The notes under the pieces were generated by a model. It saw nothing but the letters and a program-made list of their open reading frames with translations. It was not told the DNA's origin and made no database searches. Positions 34,788 through 43,807 of a stretch of 64,000 nucleotides of DNA are shown one piece after another; position 1 is the stretch's first letter; every line of letters begins with the position of its first letter. The translations under genes were made by a program, and so were the position numbers. Source of the DNA: Marinobacter sp. X15-166B (GTDB lineage: Bacteria > Pseudomonadota > Gammaproteobacteria > Pseudomonadales > Oleiphilaceae); NCBI RefSeq assembly GCF_001752365.1, contig NZ_MEIY01000001.1, positions 3,132,272 through 3,196,271 of the forward strand, read 5' to 3'.

Positions 34788-37027
34788 ACGCCAGTCAGCA
34801 GCCTGTTTTACAGGACATAGTCCTGATTGGCGGTGGCCACAGCCACGTCGGGGTACTGAGGTATTTCGCCATGAACCCGGTACCTGGCCTCCGTGTTACG
34901 CTCATCTGTCAGGACACCCATACCCCCTATTCCGGCATGCTGCCTGGCTATATCGCCGGCTATTACGCCTATGACGAGGTACATATCGATTTACGGCACC
35001 TTGCCGAGTACACGGGGGCCGCTTTTTACCCTGCTGAGGTGATCGGTATCGACCGGCAGCACCGGCAGGTGCTGTGCAACGGCCGCCCTCCGGTACGCTA
35101 CGACCTGCTTTCCATCAACACCGGTGCGACTCCCCGGGTCAGCAATATTCCCGGCGCCTCCCGCTACGGGACAGCGGTCAAACCCATACGGGGGTTTAAC
35201 CAGCGGTGGCTGGCCTTGCTCGCGCGGATTGAAGCAGGTGCGCGCCCCGTGACCATCGCGGTGGTGGGTGCCGGCGCAGGCGGTGTGGAATTGTGCCTGG
35301 CGATGCAACACCGGTTCAGGCACCGGCCGGTTCACTTTCATCTGATCGATGCAGCCAACACCGTGCTGGCCACCCACAATCCCCGCGTGCAGGCACGCTT
35401 TCGCAAAGTGCTGCAGGACCGGGGTGTCTCCGTGCACCTGAACTCCGCGGTGGTCAGCGTGCAAGACCAGCGCCTGCGCTTATCAACGGGTGCCACGTTG
35501 GAGACCGATGAAACCTTCTGGGTTACCGGAGCGTCGGGGCCAGACTGGGTGAAGGCCACCGGGCTGGCGGTAGATGGGAACGGTTTCATAAAGGTTCGCC
35601 CGACCCTGCAGACATCCACCGACCCGCTGGTATTTGCCGCGGGCGATGTGGCCCACGTCAGTGCCCACCCCAGGGAAAAAGCCGGCGTGATCGCGGTACG
35701 CCAGGCACGTCCCCTGGCACAGAATCTGATCCGCTGTGCACGGGGCCAGCCGCCCCGCCCTTTTCGTCCGCAAAAAACCTGGCTTGCACTGATCAGTACC
35801 GGCAACCAGTACGCAGTTGCCTCCCGGGGCCGTTTCAGCTTGGCCGGTCGCGCGCTGTGGGTTTGGAAGGATCGGATCGACCGGAAATTCATGCGGCAGC
35901 ACGCAGGGTTTGCACCCATGAACGCGCCGCCAGCAGCACCCGATACCAGCAACGCGCGCTCGCAGGAAGACGCTGCCCAGGCCATTGCGGCCACCACCAT
36001 GCGATGTGGCGGTTGCGGCGCAAAAGTCGGCAGTCCGGTATTAGGCCGGGTACTCGCCCGATTGCAACCGCTTGCCCGTGCCGATGTTCTGGTGGGGCTG
36101 CACTCTCCGGACGATGCGGCGGTCACCACAGTACCCTCCGGACGGGCGCTGGTGCACAGTGTTGATTTCTTCCGGGCCTTTGTGGACGACCCCTACGTGT
36201 TTGGCAGGATTGCGGCCAATCACAGTCTGGGGGACCTGTACGCCATGGGCGCGGAACCGCAATCCGCCTCGGCCATAGTCACTGTGCCCTACGGCATCGA
36301 ACGGCAGACCGAAGAAACGTTGTTCCAGATGATGGCCGGCGCGGTCGAAGTGCTGAATCTGGCCGGTTGCGCGCTGGTGGGCGGGCATACCGGTGAAGGC
36401 CAGGAGCTGGCCCTCGGGTTCTCAGTGCACGGGCTGATCAGCCCCGACGCGGTGCTGCGGAAAACCGGTTTACAACCCGGCGATGCGCTGATTCTGACCA
36501 AACCTCTGGGCACCGGCACCTTGTTGGCGGCCCATACCCAACTGGCCGCCAAAGGCCGCTGGATTGATCACGCCCTGAACATCATGATGCAATCGAATCA
36601 ACAGGCAGCGGAATGCCTGATCCGGCACGGCGCCACCGCCTGTACCGATGTCACCGGCTTCGGGTTGCTGGGGCATCTGAACGAAATGACCCGGGCTTCG
36701 GGGGTGTCGGTAGCCTTGTCCCTCGGGGCTGTTCCCTTGCTGGAAGGCGCAGCAACAACTTCCGGACGGGGTATCCTGAGTTCGCTCCACCCCGCCAATG
36801 CCCGCGCACAACAGGCCATCCAGAACCCGGAAAACTGGCAACACCACCCTGCTTACCCGTTGCTGTTTGACCCGCAAACGGCGGGGGGCTTATTGGCCGG
36901 CATCCCCTATGAGCAGGCGGACCGTTGTCTACGGGAGTTGCACGCGCTCGGCTATAGCTGCGCGTCGCTGATCGGTCGGGTGCGGGCGATCGGGGGCGTG
37001 CCGGAGTCGGTGCATTTGTCAGCGTAG
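34784..37027 (+). CDS. selD: Fusion of NADH-dehydrogenase-like flavoprotein and selenide, water dikinase SelD
   Basis: SelD makes selenophosphate from selenide and ATP, the Se donor for selenocysteine and for tRNA 2-selenouridine. In this 747-residue protein the first 370 residues are a pyridine nucleotide-disulfide oxidoreductase: VLIGGGHSHVGVLRYF, AVVGAGAGGVELCLAMQHR and VFAAGDVAHVSAHPREKAG. From about residue 405 comes SelD: TMRCGGCGAKVG with the active Cys and Lys, SPDDAAVTTVPSGRALVHSVDFF, FGRIAANHSLGDLYAMGAEP, and LVGGHTGEGQELALGFSVHG. The flavoprotein part may reduce selenium to selenide for the kinase part. No selA, selB or mnmH is seen here. The ATG overlaps the preceding gene's stop. 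Confidence 0.95.
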   Translation: MNASQQPVLQDIVLIGGGHSHVGVLRYFAMNPVPGLRVTLICQDTHTPYSGMLPGYIAGYYAYDEVHIDLRHLAEYTGAAFYPAEVIGIDRQHRQVLCNGRPPVRYDLLSINTGATPRVSNIPGASRYGTAVKPIRGFNQRWLALLARIEAGARPVTIAVVGAGAGGVELCLAMQHRFRHRPVHFHLIDAANTVLATHNPRVQARFRKVLQDRGVSVHLNSAVVSVQDQRLRLSTGATLETDETFWVTGASGPDWVKATGLAVDGNGFIKVRPTLQTSTDPLVFAAGDVAHVSAHPREKAGVIAVRQARPLAQNLIRCARGQPPRPFRPQKTWLALISTGNQYAVASRGRFSLAGRALWVWKDRIDRKFMRQHAGFAPMNAPPAAPDTSNARSQEDAAQAIAATTMRCGGCGAKVGSPVLGRVLARLQPLARADVLVGLHSPDDAAVTTVPSGRALVHSVDFFRAFVDDPYVFGRIAANHSLGDLYAMGAEPQSASAIVTVPYGIERQTEETLFQMMAGAVEVLNLAGCALVGGHTGEGQELALGFSVHGLISPDAVLRKTGLQPGDALILTKPLGTGTLLAAHTQLAAKGRWIDHALNIMMQSNQQAAECLIRHGATACTDVTGFGLLGHLNEMTRASGVSVALSLGAVPLLEGAATTSGRGILSSLHPANARAQQAIQNPENWQHHPAYPLLFDPQTAGGLLAGIPYEQADRCLRELHALGYSCASLIGRVRAIGGVPESVHLSA

Positions 37028-37489
37028 ACGTCCCGCGGCCTGAAAGGTCAGCTTGAACGGCCCGCTGTGCAGGGGTTGTGCACCGTCTTGCAGATCAATG
37101 CGCCAGATCATGCCCGGATCTTCGGTGCAATAGGGCGCAGTAAAGTTGGCCACCCAGGTGTCAGCTTTGGCAGTCTTTTTAAGGACGACGGGGTATTCGC
37201 CAAGGTACATGGATTCCCCCCGCAGCACGCCGATCAGCCGCTGGGGGTTGGCGGAGGTGGTCACGGTCAGCTGGTAAGTTTCACCCCCGGAATTCTGCCC
37301 TGACGGTTTCATGTCGACCGACCAGTGATGGCCGGACTGCCATTCGCAGCCGGTTGTGAGAAGATCACAGTGCTCGAGGGTCCCGGGGCCGCCGCTGCCC
37401 GAAGACGACATCAGCCATCGGGGTCCGAGCACAGCGAGCGCCAGCAATCCGAGCATGACACAACCAGCGAACAGAGCTCGTTTCGACAT
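37019..37489 (-). CDS. Membrane-anchored hypothetical protein
   Basis: From the ATG at 37487-37489 the product has 156 residues. It starts with one membrane segment (LFAGCVMLGLLALAVLGP) and a Ser/Gly-rich spacer, then a periplasmic domain with HCDLLTTGCEWQSGHHWSVD (two Cys), GVLRGESMYLGEYPVVL and WVANFTAPYCTEDPGMIWRI. The Cys spacing suggests disulfides. I do not recognise the family. The 3' end overlaps the selD stop by nine bases in antisense, so the two transcripts converge. Confidence 0.7.
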   Translation of the reverse strand: MSKRALFAGCVMLGLLALAVLGPRWLMSSSGSGGPGTLEHCDLLTTGCEWQSGHHWSVDMKPSGQNSGGETYQLTVTTSANPQRLIGVLRGESMYLGEYPVVLKKTAKADTWVANFTAPYCTEDPGMIWRIDLQDGAQPLHSGPFKLTFQAAGRLR

Positions 37490-37674
37490 AGGGTTTAATA
37501 CCTGCGTGGTGGAAGACCGGTGATTCCGCGGTTTCTTCCATAAAACTGCAGCACGGGCGGTATTATGGAGGTTTATGGTCGGGACCACAAAGTTGCGGGT
37601 AATACAAGGTTACGCACGGGTGGCAGAACATGAGAAAATGCGACGCTTTGATTCACGCTAAACAGGATGAAACT

Positions 37675-38595
37675 GTGCAACCGGACATTTCTGTTCAGAA
37701 TCTCAACAAGGTTTACGCCGGTGGCTTCCAGGCACTGAAAGACATCAACCTGGACATCCGACGGGGCGAAATATTTGCCCTGCTGGGCCCCAACGGGGCC
37801 GGAAAAACCACCCTGATCAGCATCATTTGCGGCATCGTCAACCTGTCCAGCGGCAAAGTCTTCGCGGCTGGCCACGACATTGTCAAAGATTACCGCGCGG
37901 CCCGCTCGACCATCGGGCTGGTGCCCCAGGAGTTGAACACCGATTCCTTTGAAACCGTCTGGGACACAGTCACCTTCAGCCGTGGTCTGTTCGGCAAAGC
38001 CGCCAACCCGGCCCACATCGAAAAGGTGCTGAAAGATCTGTCACTGTGGGATAAGCGCAACAACCGTATCATGTCTCTGTCCGGTGGCATGAAACGTCGG
38101 GTAATGATTGCCAAGGCGCTGTCCCACGAACCGGAAATCCTGTTCCTGGACGAACCCACCGCCGGCGTGGATGTAGAGTTACGCCGCGACATGTGGGACA
38201 TGGTTCGGGGGCTGCGAGACAAAGGCGTGACCATCATTCTCACCACCCATTACATCGAAGAGGCCGAGGAAATGGCCGACCGGATCGGCGTCATTCGCGA
38301 GGGCGAGATCATTCTGGTGGAAGACAAGCACGTGCTGATGCGCAAACTGGGCAAAAAGCAGTTACGGCTGTTGCTGCAGCAGCCGTTGGAAAAAGTGCCC
38401 GGGGAATTGGCCCTCGAACCGGTCGAGCTGTCCGGTGATGGCTTCGAGCTGGTGTACACCTTCGATTCCCAGCAGGAACAGGCCGGGGTGGCCAAATTGC
38501 TGCGCACCCTGGGTGATCTTGGCATTGAATACCGTGATCTGCAGACCCGTGAAAGTTCATTGGAAGATATCTTTGTCGGCCTGGTTCACGAGTAG
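37675..38595 (+). CDS. yadG: ABC transporter ATP-binding protein (YadG-like)
   Basis: The ATPase of a two-gene ABC-2 exporter. I prefer GTG 37675, with AGGA eight bases before it; the open frame starts 15 codons earlier. From there it has 306 residues. Walker A is [11 protein letters not shown], the signature [17 protein letters not shown], Walker [13 protein letters not shown], and the switch His lies in [13 protein letters not shown]. Together with the permease gene 33 bases downstream it matches YadGH of E. coli, whose substrate is unknown to me. Confidence 0.92.
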   Translation: MQPDISVQNLNKVYAGGFQALKDINLDIRRGEIFALLGPNGAGKTTLISIICGIVNLSSGKVFAAGHDIVKDYRAARSTIGLVPQELNTDSFETVWDTVTFSRGLFGKAANPAHIEKVLKDLSLWDKRNNRIMSLSGGMKRRVMIAKALSHEPEILFLDEPTAGVDVELRRDMWDMVRGLRDKGVTIILTTHYIEEAEEMADRIGVIREGEIILVEDKHVLMRKLGKKQLRLLLQQPLEKVPGELALEPVELSGDGFELVYTFDSQQEQAGVAKLLRTLGDLGIEYRDLQTRESSLEDIFVGLVHE

Positions 38596-38628
38596 CTCTG
38601 ATTTGCAATTTGTCACCCGGAGAGAAAC

Positions 38629-39390
38629 ATGAATTTTTACGGCGTAATGGCAATATACAAATTTGAAATGGCGCGTATGCGGCGTACGCTGATGCAAAGC
38701 ATTGCTTCACCAGTCATTTCTACCTCTTTGTATTTTATAGTGTTTGGCTCTGCGATCGGGCCGCGCATGGGCGCCATCGATGGCATCGACTACGGGGCCT
38801 TTATTATTCCCGGGCTGGTGATGCTGACGCTGTTGATGCAGAGCATTTCCAACGCCTCGTTTGCGATTTATATGCCCCGGTTTTCCGGCACCATCTACGA
38901 AGTGCTGTCCGCCCCCGTGTCCTACATCGAAGTGGTGGTGGGGTATGTGGGGGCGGCCGCCACCAAATCGGTAATTCTTGGGCTGGTGATTTTGCTGACC
39001 GCCAATTTCTTCGTGGATTACTCCATTCTCCATCCGGTGTGGATGTTGTCGTTCCTGGTCCTGACGGCGGTGACCTTCAGTCTGTTCGGCTTTATTCTCG
39101 GCATCTGGGCCGATGGTTTTGAAAAGCTGCAAATCGTTCCACTGATGGTGGTGACTCCGCTGGTCTTTCTCGGTGGTACCTTTTACTCCATCGACATGCT
39201 GCCTCCTCTGTGGCAAACCCTCACCCTGTTTAACCCGGTGGTGTACCTGATCAGCGGTTTTCGCTGGGCATTTTACGGCGTCTCCGATGTACACGTCAGC
39301 GTCAGTGTGGTTATGACTCTGGTGTTTCTGGCGATCTGCATGTTGGTCATCTGGCGCATCTTCAAGACCGGTTACCGCTTGCGCACCTGA
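38629..39390 (+). CDS. yadH: ABC-2 type transporter permease (YadH-like)
   Basis: A 253-residue inner-membrane permease with about six helices. [39 protein letters not shown] and [18 protein letters not shown] belong to the ABC-2 family and close to YadH. It is downstream of the matching ATPase. A GGAGAG site precedes the ATG. Its stop overlaps the start of the DUF192 gene by one base, so translation of the three genes may be coupled. Confidence 0.92.
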   Translation: MNFYGVMAIYKFEMARMRRTLMQSIASPVISTSLYFIVFGSAIGPRMGAIDGIDYGAFIIPGLVMLTLLMQSISNASFAIYMPRFSGTIYEVLSAPVSYIEVVVGYVGAAATKSVILGLVILLTANFFVDYSILHPVWMLSFLVLTAVTFSLFGFILGIWADGFEKLQIVPLMVVTPLVFLGGTFYSIDMLPPLWQTLTLFNPVVYLISGFRWAFYGVSDVHVSVSVVMTLVFLAICMLVIWRIFKTGYRLRT

Positions 39391-39872
39391 TGACCAGATT
39401 ATCGCTTCCGACGATCGCTGTGCTGGTACTGGCCGTGTATGCGTCCAGTGCCTGCACGCAACCGCAGCTCAGCCGCCAACAGAAGCTGGCCAGCCAGCCG
39501 GCGCACATTGTTACCGCAGATCGGGTCGTCCCTATCACGGTTGAAATTGCCCGCACCGACACCGAGCGCCGGACGGGCCTGATGGGGCGCACCTCGCTGG
39601 CCACCAATGCGGGCATGCTGTTTGTGTACCGCAGCGAACGCCCGGGGCACCACGGCTTCTGGATGTTTCAGACCCTGATTCCCCTGGACATTGCATATCT
39701 GGGCGCCGATGGCGAAATTCGCGCGATCCGGCACATGGCCCCATGCCAGCCCAACGAAAAGTGCCCGAGCTATCCCGCCGGACAACCTTTCTCCGCCGCA
39801 CTGGAAATGAATCAGGGGTTCTTCGCCCGTCATGGCATTGTCGTGGGTGACCGGGTGGAATGGGGCGACTGA
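39390..39872 (+). CDS. DUF192 family exported protein
   Basis: A small secreted protein of 160 residues. The leader TIAVLVLAVYASSACTQP ends in a possible lipobox (ASSAC), so it may be a lipoprotein. The domain has VEIARTDTERRTGLMGRTSL, GMLFVYRSERPGHHGFWMFQT, PLDIAYLGADGEIRAI and ALEMNQGFFARHGIVVGDRV, the DUF192 pattern. Function is unknown. It is cotranscribed with yadGH. Its 3' end overlaps the convergent ATPase gene by 43 bases. Confidence 0.87.
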   Translation: MTRLSLPTIAVLVLAVYASSACTQPQLSRQQKLASQPAHIVTADRVVPITVEIARTDTERRTGLMGRTSLATNAGMLFVYRSERPGHHGFWMFQTLIPLDIAYLGADGEIRAIRHMAPCQPNEKCPSYPAGQPFSAALEMNQGFFARHGIVVGDRVEWGD

Positions 39873-42529
39873 ACCGCCACCTCACTCAAGGCCTGACTTT
39901 TGATGGCCTCCAGATCTCTGGGTTGCACTCCCAGGTCCTGCCATTGGTCCGGGTGGCAGGTAAACAACAGGATCTGATGGCGCTGCGAGGCATCGAACAA
40001 GATACGTTTCATTTTCGCCAGCCGCGTCACGTCACTGTGCACCAGAGTGTCATCCAGAATGATCAGCGTGGGCCGGCCTGCTTCTTGCAGCAGATCCGCA
40101 TAGGCCAGCCGGCTGATCAGCCCCATCTGCTCCCGGGCACCGAAGCTGAGCGCCCGCACCTCGCCGGTCTCCTGCCCTTGCCGGCCTGACCGGGTCATCT
40201 GCCCGGGAATCAACCGGTCATCCACCTCGATACTCGCCTGCGGGAATAGCATCCGCAGATAATGGTGGAGGTGCTTTTGCAGCGGTGCCTGCAAGCGACG
40301 GGTGAGTTCCTGCCGTTTGTCTTGCAATAAGCCCAGCAACAAATCCAGCGCCTCTGCCCGGCGCCGCAGTTCCTGATAACGGCGCTCAACCCGCTCGAGA
40401 TTTGCTGTCTGCTGGTCACGCAGCTCTTCCAGGCCTTCCCCCCCTAAGGTTTCCAGCGCACTTTGCAGGCGCGCCAATTCCAACGCCCGGCTTTGGTGGG
40501 CCCGCTCCAGCTGTTCAGCACTGGTTTTGAAGCGCACCATATCCTGCTGCAGCAAATCAGGCCGGGCCTCATCAATCCGGGTTTGCCGGAGGTCGATCGC
40601 CGCTTGCAGACGGGAGCTGTCCTCTTCTGCCGAGCGTATATTCTGTGCCAGAGTGTGTTGCAACTGCTGACGTTTCGGGTCTTCCAGCTCCCGCTGCAGC
40701 TGCTGCCATTCCTGTTGAGCCGCCTGTGTCCGCTGGGTCGCCATCGCCAGACTCTGCTGATGGCGCTGATGCTGTTGTTCAGCGTCGGCCAGCTGTTGCT
40801 CGCGCTCCGCCTGCTGTGTTTCGGCCTGGTCCAGAGGCAGTGCTGTCGCCGACGCCACCGGCAGTGCCGCCAGCCGGGCACGCAGCTGTTCCAGCCTGAT
40901 GTATTCCGTCTGCTGATGGGCGCGCAATGCGTCAATACCTTCGGGAGCCACCGACGTCAGCAACTGTTCCCGCGTCTTGATGGTGCGCAGCCGCTCGGCC
41001 TGACGTTCCGCTTTTTGTTCCCCTTCAGCCAGAGACGCCACCGCCAGCGCATGAAGCTGGCGATTCCGCTCATCTGTGAGCCGCGCCAGCTGGCGCTGCA
41101 ACCGGCCAAGATCCTCCCCGCCCGGAGTAATTTGCAACTCTCCCACGCCGGGAATCACCAGTCGGGTTTCTTCCAGCAGCAACGTTTCCCCCGTGCCGCG
41201 GAGTAACGTATCTTCCAGAGTAAACGTTTGGTTGCCCTCCAGGTGATAGCGCAGGCGGGTGGCGATGGCATTAGAACGGATGCTCGCCTCATCCAACTGC
41301 CGTTGGCATTGCCGCAGGTTTGCCAGTGTGTCCGGGTCGATGGCGTCCTGCCGTTGGACCTGCCGGGTCTGCTCCAGAGTCTCCTGATGCTCCCGGGCCT
41401 TGGCCAGACGGTCGCTCAGACCGGCGATCTGGCGCTCCAGTTGGCTAACGCTGTCTGCAAGTTGCCCATGTTGCTGCTGCTGTCTGGCCAGCGCCACCTT
41501 CTCCAGCGCCCGGGAATAAGCCGACTGGGCGTGCTGCAGGCGCGCCTCGATCTGAGGGCTCTGCGCGCTCAGGCTGGCCAGAGATTCCTGCGCCCTGATG
41601 TACTCCTGATGACGCTGTTCCAGTTTGTCGACTTGTGAGCGGGCCTGGGATTGCTGCTCCCGCAACAACCCGAGGGTCTGGGTATGGTTGTTGAGTGCCT
41701 GCTGTTCCTGCTGTTGTTCCTGCTGCCATTGTTCAACCTGGCGATGTCTGCGTTGCGCTTCTTCATACTGTTGCCTGGCCGCCAGCCACGGTTGCTGGTG
41801 CTCATCCCGCTGGTGCTGTTGCCGCAATTCACCCAGCCGGTCGACTTGTGCCTGATACTGCCCGATGCGTTGTTCCAGGGTAGCTAACCCGGCACTCAAT
41901 TCGGCTTTGCGGGTGGCCAGCGTGGCATATTCTCCGCGGGGTTTACCGGTCGGGGTCAACAAGTTACTGCGCTGCGCTGCCACAGTCTGGATGAGGTCAT
42001 CCCCACCGCTGCTGGCCACTTCCCCGAGCATGCTGTGCAATGCCGCTTGCAAATGATCCCCGGCGTGTTGCGCCGCGGCTTCAATATCCTGACCGCTGCC
42101 CTGCTCCACCCACAGCAGGCCGGGGATGCCCCAGTGCCTGTCCTGACTGGCACCGCGGCTGGCGTATTGGAACCCCAGCAAGTCTGCGAGTTTGTCTTCG
42201 GCCTCTTCACCGCTGAACGCCTGACCGGCGACCTGCAAATCGCACCGTTTGGTGGCCAGGAAGCTTTTGTGCAACTGCCAGTCCTGCCGCTGGCTGGTGA
42301 AGTGGATTTCAATGCTGGGCGCGGCCGCCGAATCCCCCCAGGGGCGCAAATGCTCCGCACCGTTGGAACGGTGGCGTTCAAAAAATGCTGAGCGGATGGC
42401 TTGTACCAGCGTGCTTTTGCCCGATTCGTTCGGGCCATAGAACAGATTCAGTCCCGCGGTCAATTGCGGCAATTCCAGCGGTTGCCGGAACTGTCGCACC
42501 TGTTCAATTCTGACCCGCTGTAATTTCAT
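39830..42529 (-). CDS. SbcC/YhaN-like coiled-coil AAA ATPase
   Basis: A 899-residue SMC-like ATPase. The N-terminus has NLFYGPNESGKSTLVQAIR (Walker A), the middle two long coiled-coil stretches rich in Gln, Arg and Leu, and the C-terminus RALSFGAREQMGLISRLAYA (signature) and PTLIILDDTLVHSDVTRL (Walker B). The size fits YhaN/AAA_27-type relatives rather than full-length SbcC. It overlaps the nuclease gene by four bases, so the two form a complex, as SbcCD does, that should cut hairpins and process DNA ends. Its last codons overlap the DUF192 gene in antisense. Confidence 0.88.
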   Translation of the reverse strand: MKLQRVRIEQVRQFRQPLELPQLTAGLNLFYGPNESGKSTLVQAIRSAFFERHRSNGAEHLRPWGDSAAAPSIEIHFTSQRQDWQLHKSFLATKRCDLQVAGQAFSGEEAEDKLADLLGFQYASRGASQDRHWGIPGLLWVEQGSGQDIEAAAQHAGDHLQAALHSMLGEVASSGGDDLIQTVAAQRSNLLTPTGKPRGEYATLATRKAELSAGLATLEQRIGQYQAQVDRLGELRQQHQRDEHQQPWLAARQQYEEAQRRHRQVEQWQQEQQQEQQALNNHTQTLGLLREQQSQARSQVDKLEQRHQEYIRAQESLASLSAQSPQIEARLQHAQSAYSRALEKVALARQQQQHGQLADSVSQLERQIAGLSDRLAKAREHQETLEQTRQVQRQDAIDPDTLANLRQCQRQLDEASIRSNAIATRLRYHLEGNQTFTLEDTLLRGTGETLLLEETRLVIPGVGELQITPGGEDLGRLQRQLARLTDERNRQLHALAVASLAEGEQKAERQAERLRTIKTREQLLTSVAPEGIDALRAHQQTEYIRLEQLRARLAALPVASATALPLDQAETQQAEREQQLADAEQQHQRHQQSLAMATQRTQAAQQEWQQLQRELEDPKRQQLQHTLAQNIRSAEEDSSRLQAAIDLRQTRIDEARPDLLQQDMVRFKTSAEQLERAHQSRALELARLQSALETLGGEGLEELRDQQTANLERVERRYQELRRRAEALDLLLGLLQDKRQELTRRLQAPLQKHLHHYLRMLFPQASIEVDDRLIPGQMTRSGRQGQETGEVRALSFGAREQMGLISRLAYADLLQEAGRPTLIILDDTLVHSDVTRLAKMKRILFDASQRHQILLFTCHPDQWQDLGVQPRDLEAIKSQALSEVAVQSPHSTRSPTTMP

Positions 42530-43671
42530 GACGAGGCCTCCTCGGCGGATTCGGGTGGAGCACCAACCTGACGGTCCCGGAGCAACCCGGTGAGAATGGC
42601 CAGGGCATCCCGGGCTTGCGGATCGTCACCCTGCTGCTGGCGCTCCCGCAGCAGGGTAATTACCTCACCCAGATAGCCGTCAGCCTGCAACGCGGCCACG
42701 TCGTCATCGGTGGGCTGCAGACTCAACCCGGTGCGATCACACTGCACACTGCGATGACGTGCCTCGGCCACCGACAATCCGTATTGCAAGCGGGTTTCGC
42801 CGTGCAGATCGATATCACCTTGCAGACGGATATCGAGGACCGCCGGGGCCGGTATGGCGGCCAGTTCTTCCAGCAACTGATCTACGTCCGACGACACCCT
42901 GAGGGTTTTCTGTAACTGGTACCAGGGATACTGCCCGACCGGGTGCTGGCTCACTTCGGGTTCCGCACCGGGCCCGGCAAGGTCAACAATCAAAGCATAA
43001 CCCGCCTCATTGTTTCGGAACCGTTCTGGCTCCGGGGTGCCGCTGTACCAGGTGCGGGCGTTGATGCGTTTGCTACCGTGCCAGTCGCCCAGCGCCAGAT
43101 AATCCAGTCGCGCCCGCTCGGCCCGGTCGGCCGCGATCGGGTTGGTGGCATCGACGGTGTCCGGCAGAATGCCCTGCACACTGCCGTGGGCAAGCCCCAC
43201 GCGCAGCAAGTCCGGTCTGGTCATCCAGTCGGCAAAGGCCGCGGTTAAATCTTCATAGGTGTGCCGTTGGGTCAGCGGAGCCGCCAGCACCGCCATCCCC
43301 TGGTCTGGCAGCTCAATTACCCCGGGTACCAGGGCCAGATGGACGTTATCGGCAACCGCGTCCAGGCGCAGAGCTCTGGTCCATACACTCTCTGCCAGCG
43401 CGGCATCGTGGTTGCCGGGCAAGAGTACCCAGGGCCCCTGATAACCACTCATGGCATTAAAAACACGGCGGATGGTGCGATCCGGCACCGTTTGGGTATC
43501 AAACACATCGCCTGCTACCAGTACCGCATCGCAGCGCTCGTCCCGGGCCAGTTGGGCCAGTCGCTCGATAGCCGTGAAGCGGGCTTCCGCTAACGCGGCG
43601 GCATCATCGGGTTCAAACCGGCTGTAGGTGCGGCCCATTTGCCAGTCAGCGGTGTGCAAAAAACGAGGCAT
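42526..43671 (-). CDS. SbcD/YhaO-like DNA repair metallophosphoesterase
   Basis: The nuclease subunit of the pair with the 39830-42529 gene. The 381 residues begin with the calcineurin-like metal motif FLHTADWQMGRTYS, then VLVAGDVFDTQTVPDRT, LLPGNHDAALAES, VGLAHGSVQG and YLALGDWHGSKRI, which supply the Asp, His and Asn ligands of two Mn ions. It is first in the operon, and its stop overlaps the start of the ATPase gene. Confidence 0.93.
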   Translation of the reverse strand: MPRFLHTADWQMGRTYSRFEPDDAAALAEARFTAIERLAQLARDERCDAVLVAGDVFDTQTVPDRTIRRVFNAMSGYQGPWVLLPGNHDAALAESVWTRALRLDAVADNVHLALVPGVIELPDQGMAVLAAPLTQRHTYEDLTAAFADWMTRPDLLRVGLAHGSVQGILPDTVDATNPIAADRAERARLDYLALGDWHGSKRINARTWYSGTPEPERFRNNEAGYALIVDLAGPGAEPEVSQHPVGQYPWYQLQKTLRVSSDVDQLLEELAAIPAPAVLDIRLQGDIDLHGETRLQYGLSVAEARHRSVQCDRTGLSLQPTDDDVAALQADGYLGEVITLLRERQQQGDDPQARDALAILTGLLRDRQVGAPPESAEEASS

Positions 43672-43807
43672 GTGAACGGTTTCCTGTCTGCTGGGTGAAG
43701 TTCCGGTACGGGGACCAGGAAGAGTCTACCAGTTAGATCAGGCAAGTAGATAAACGACCCGTCGACAAACGCCCGGAGCAGCCCCGGCCGACAGTGATTG
43801 CGGACAC

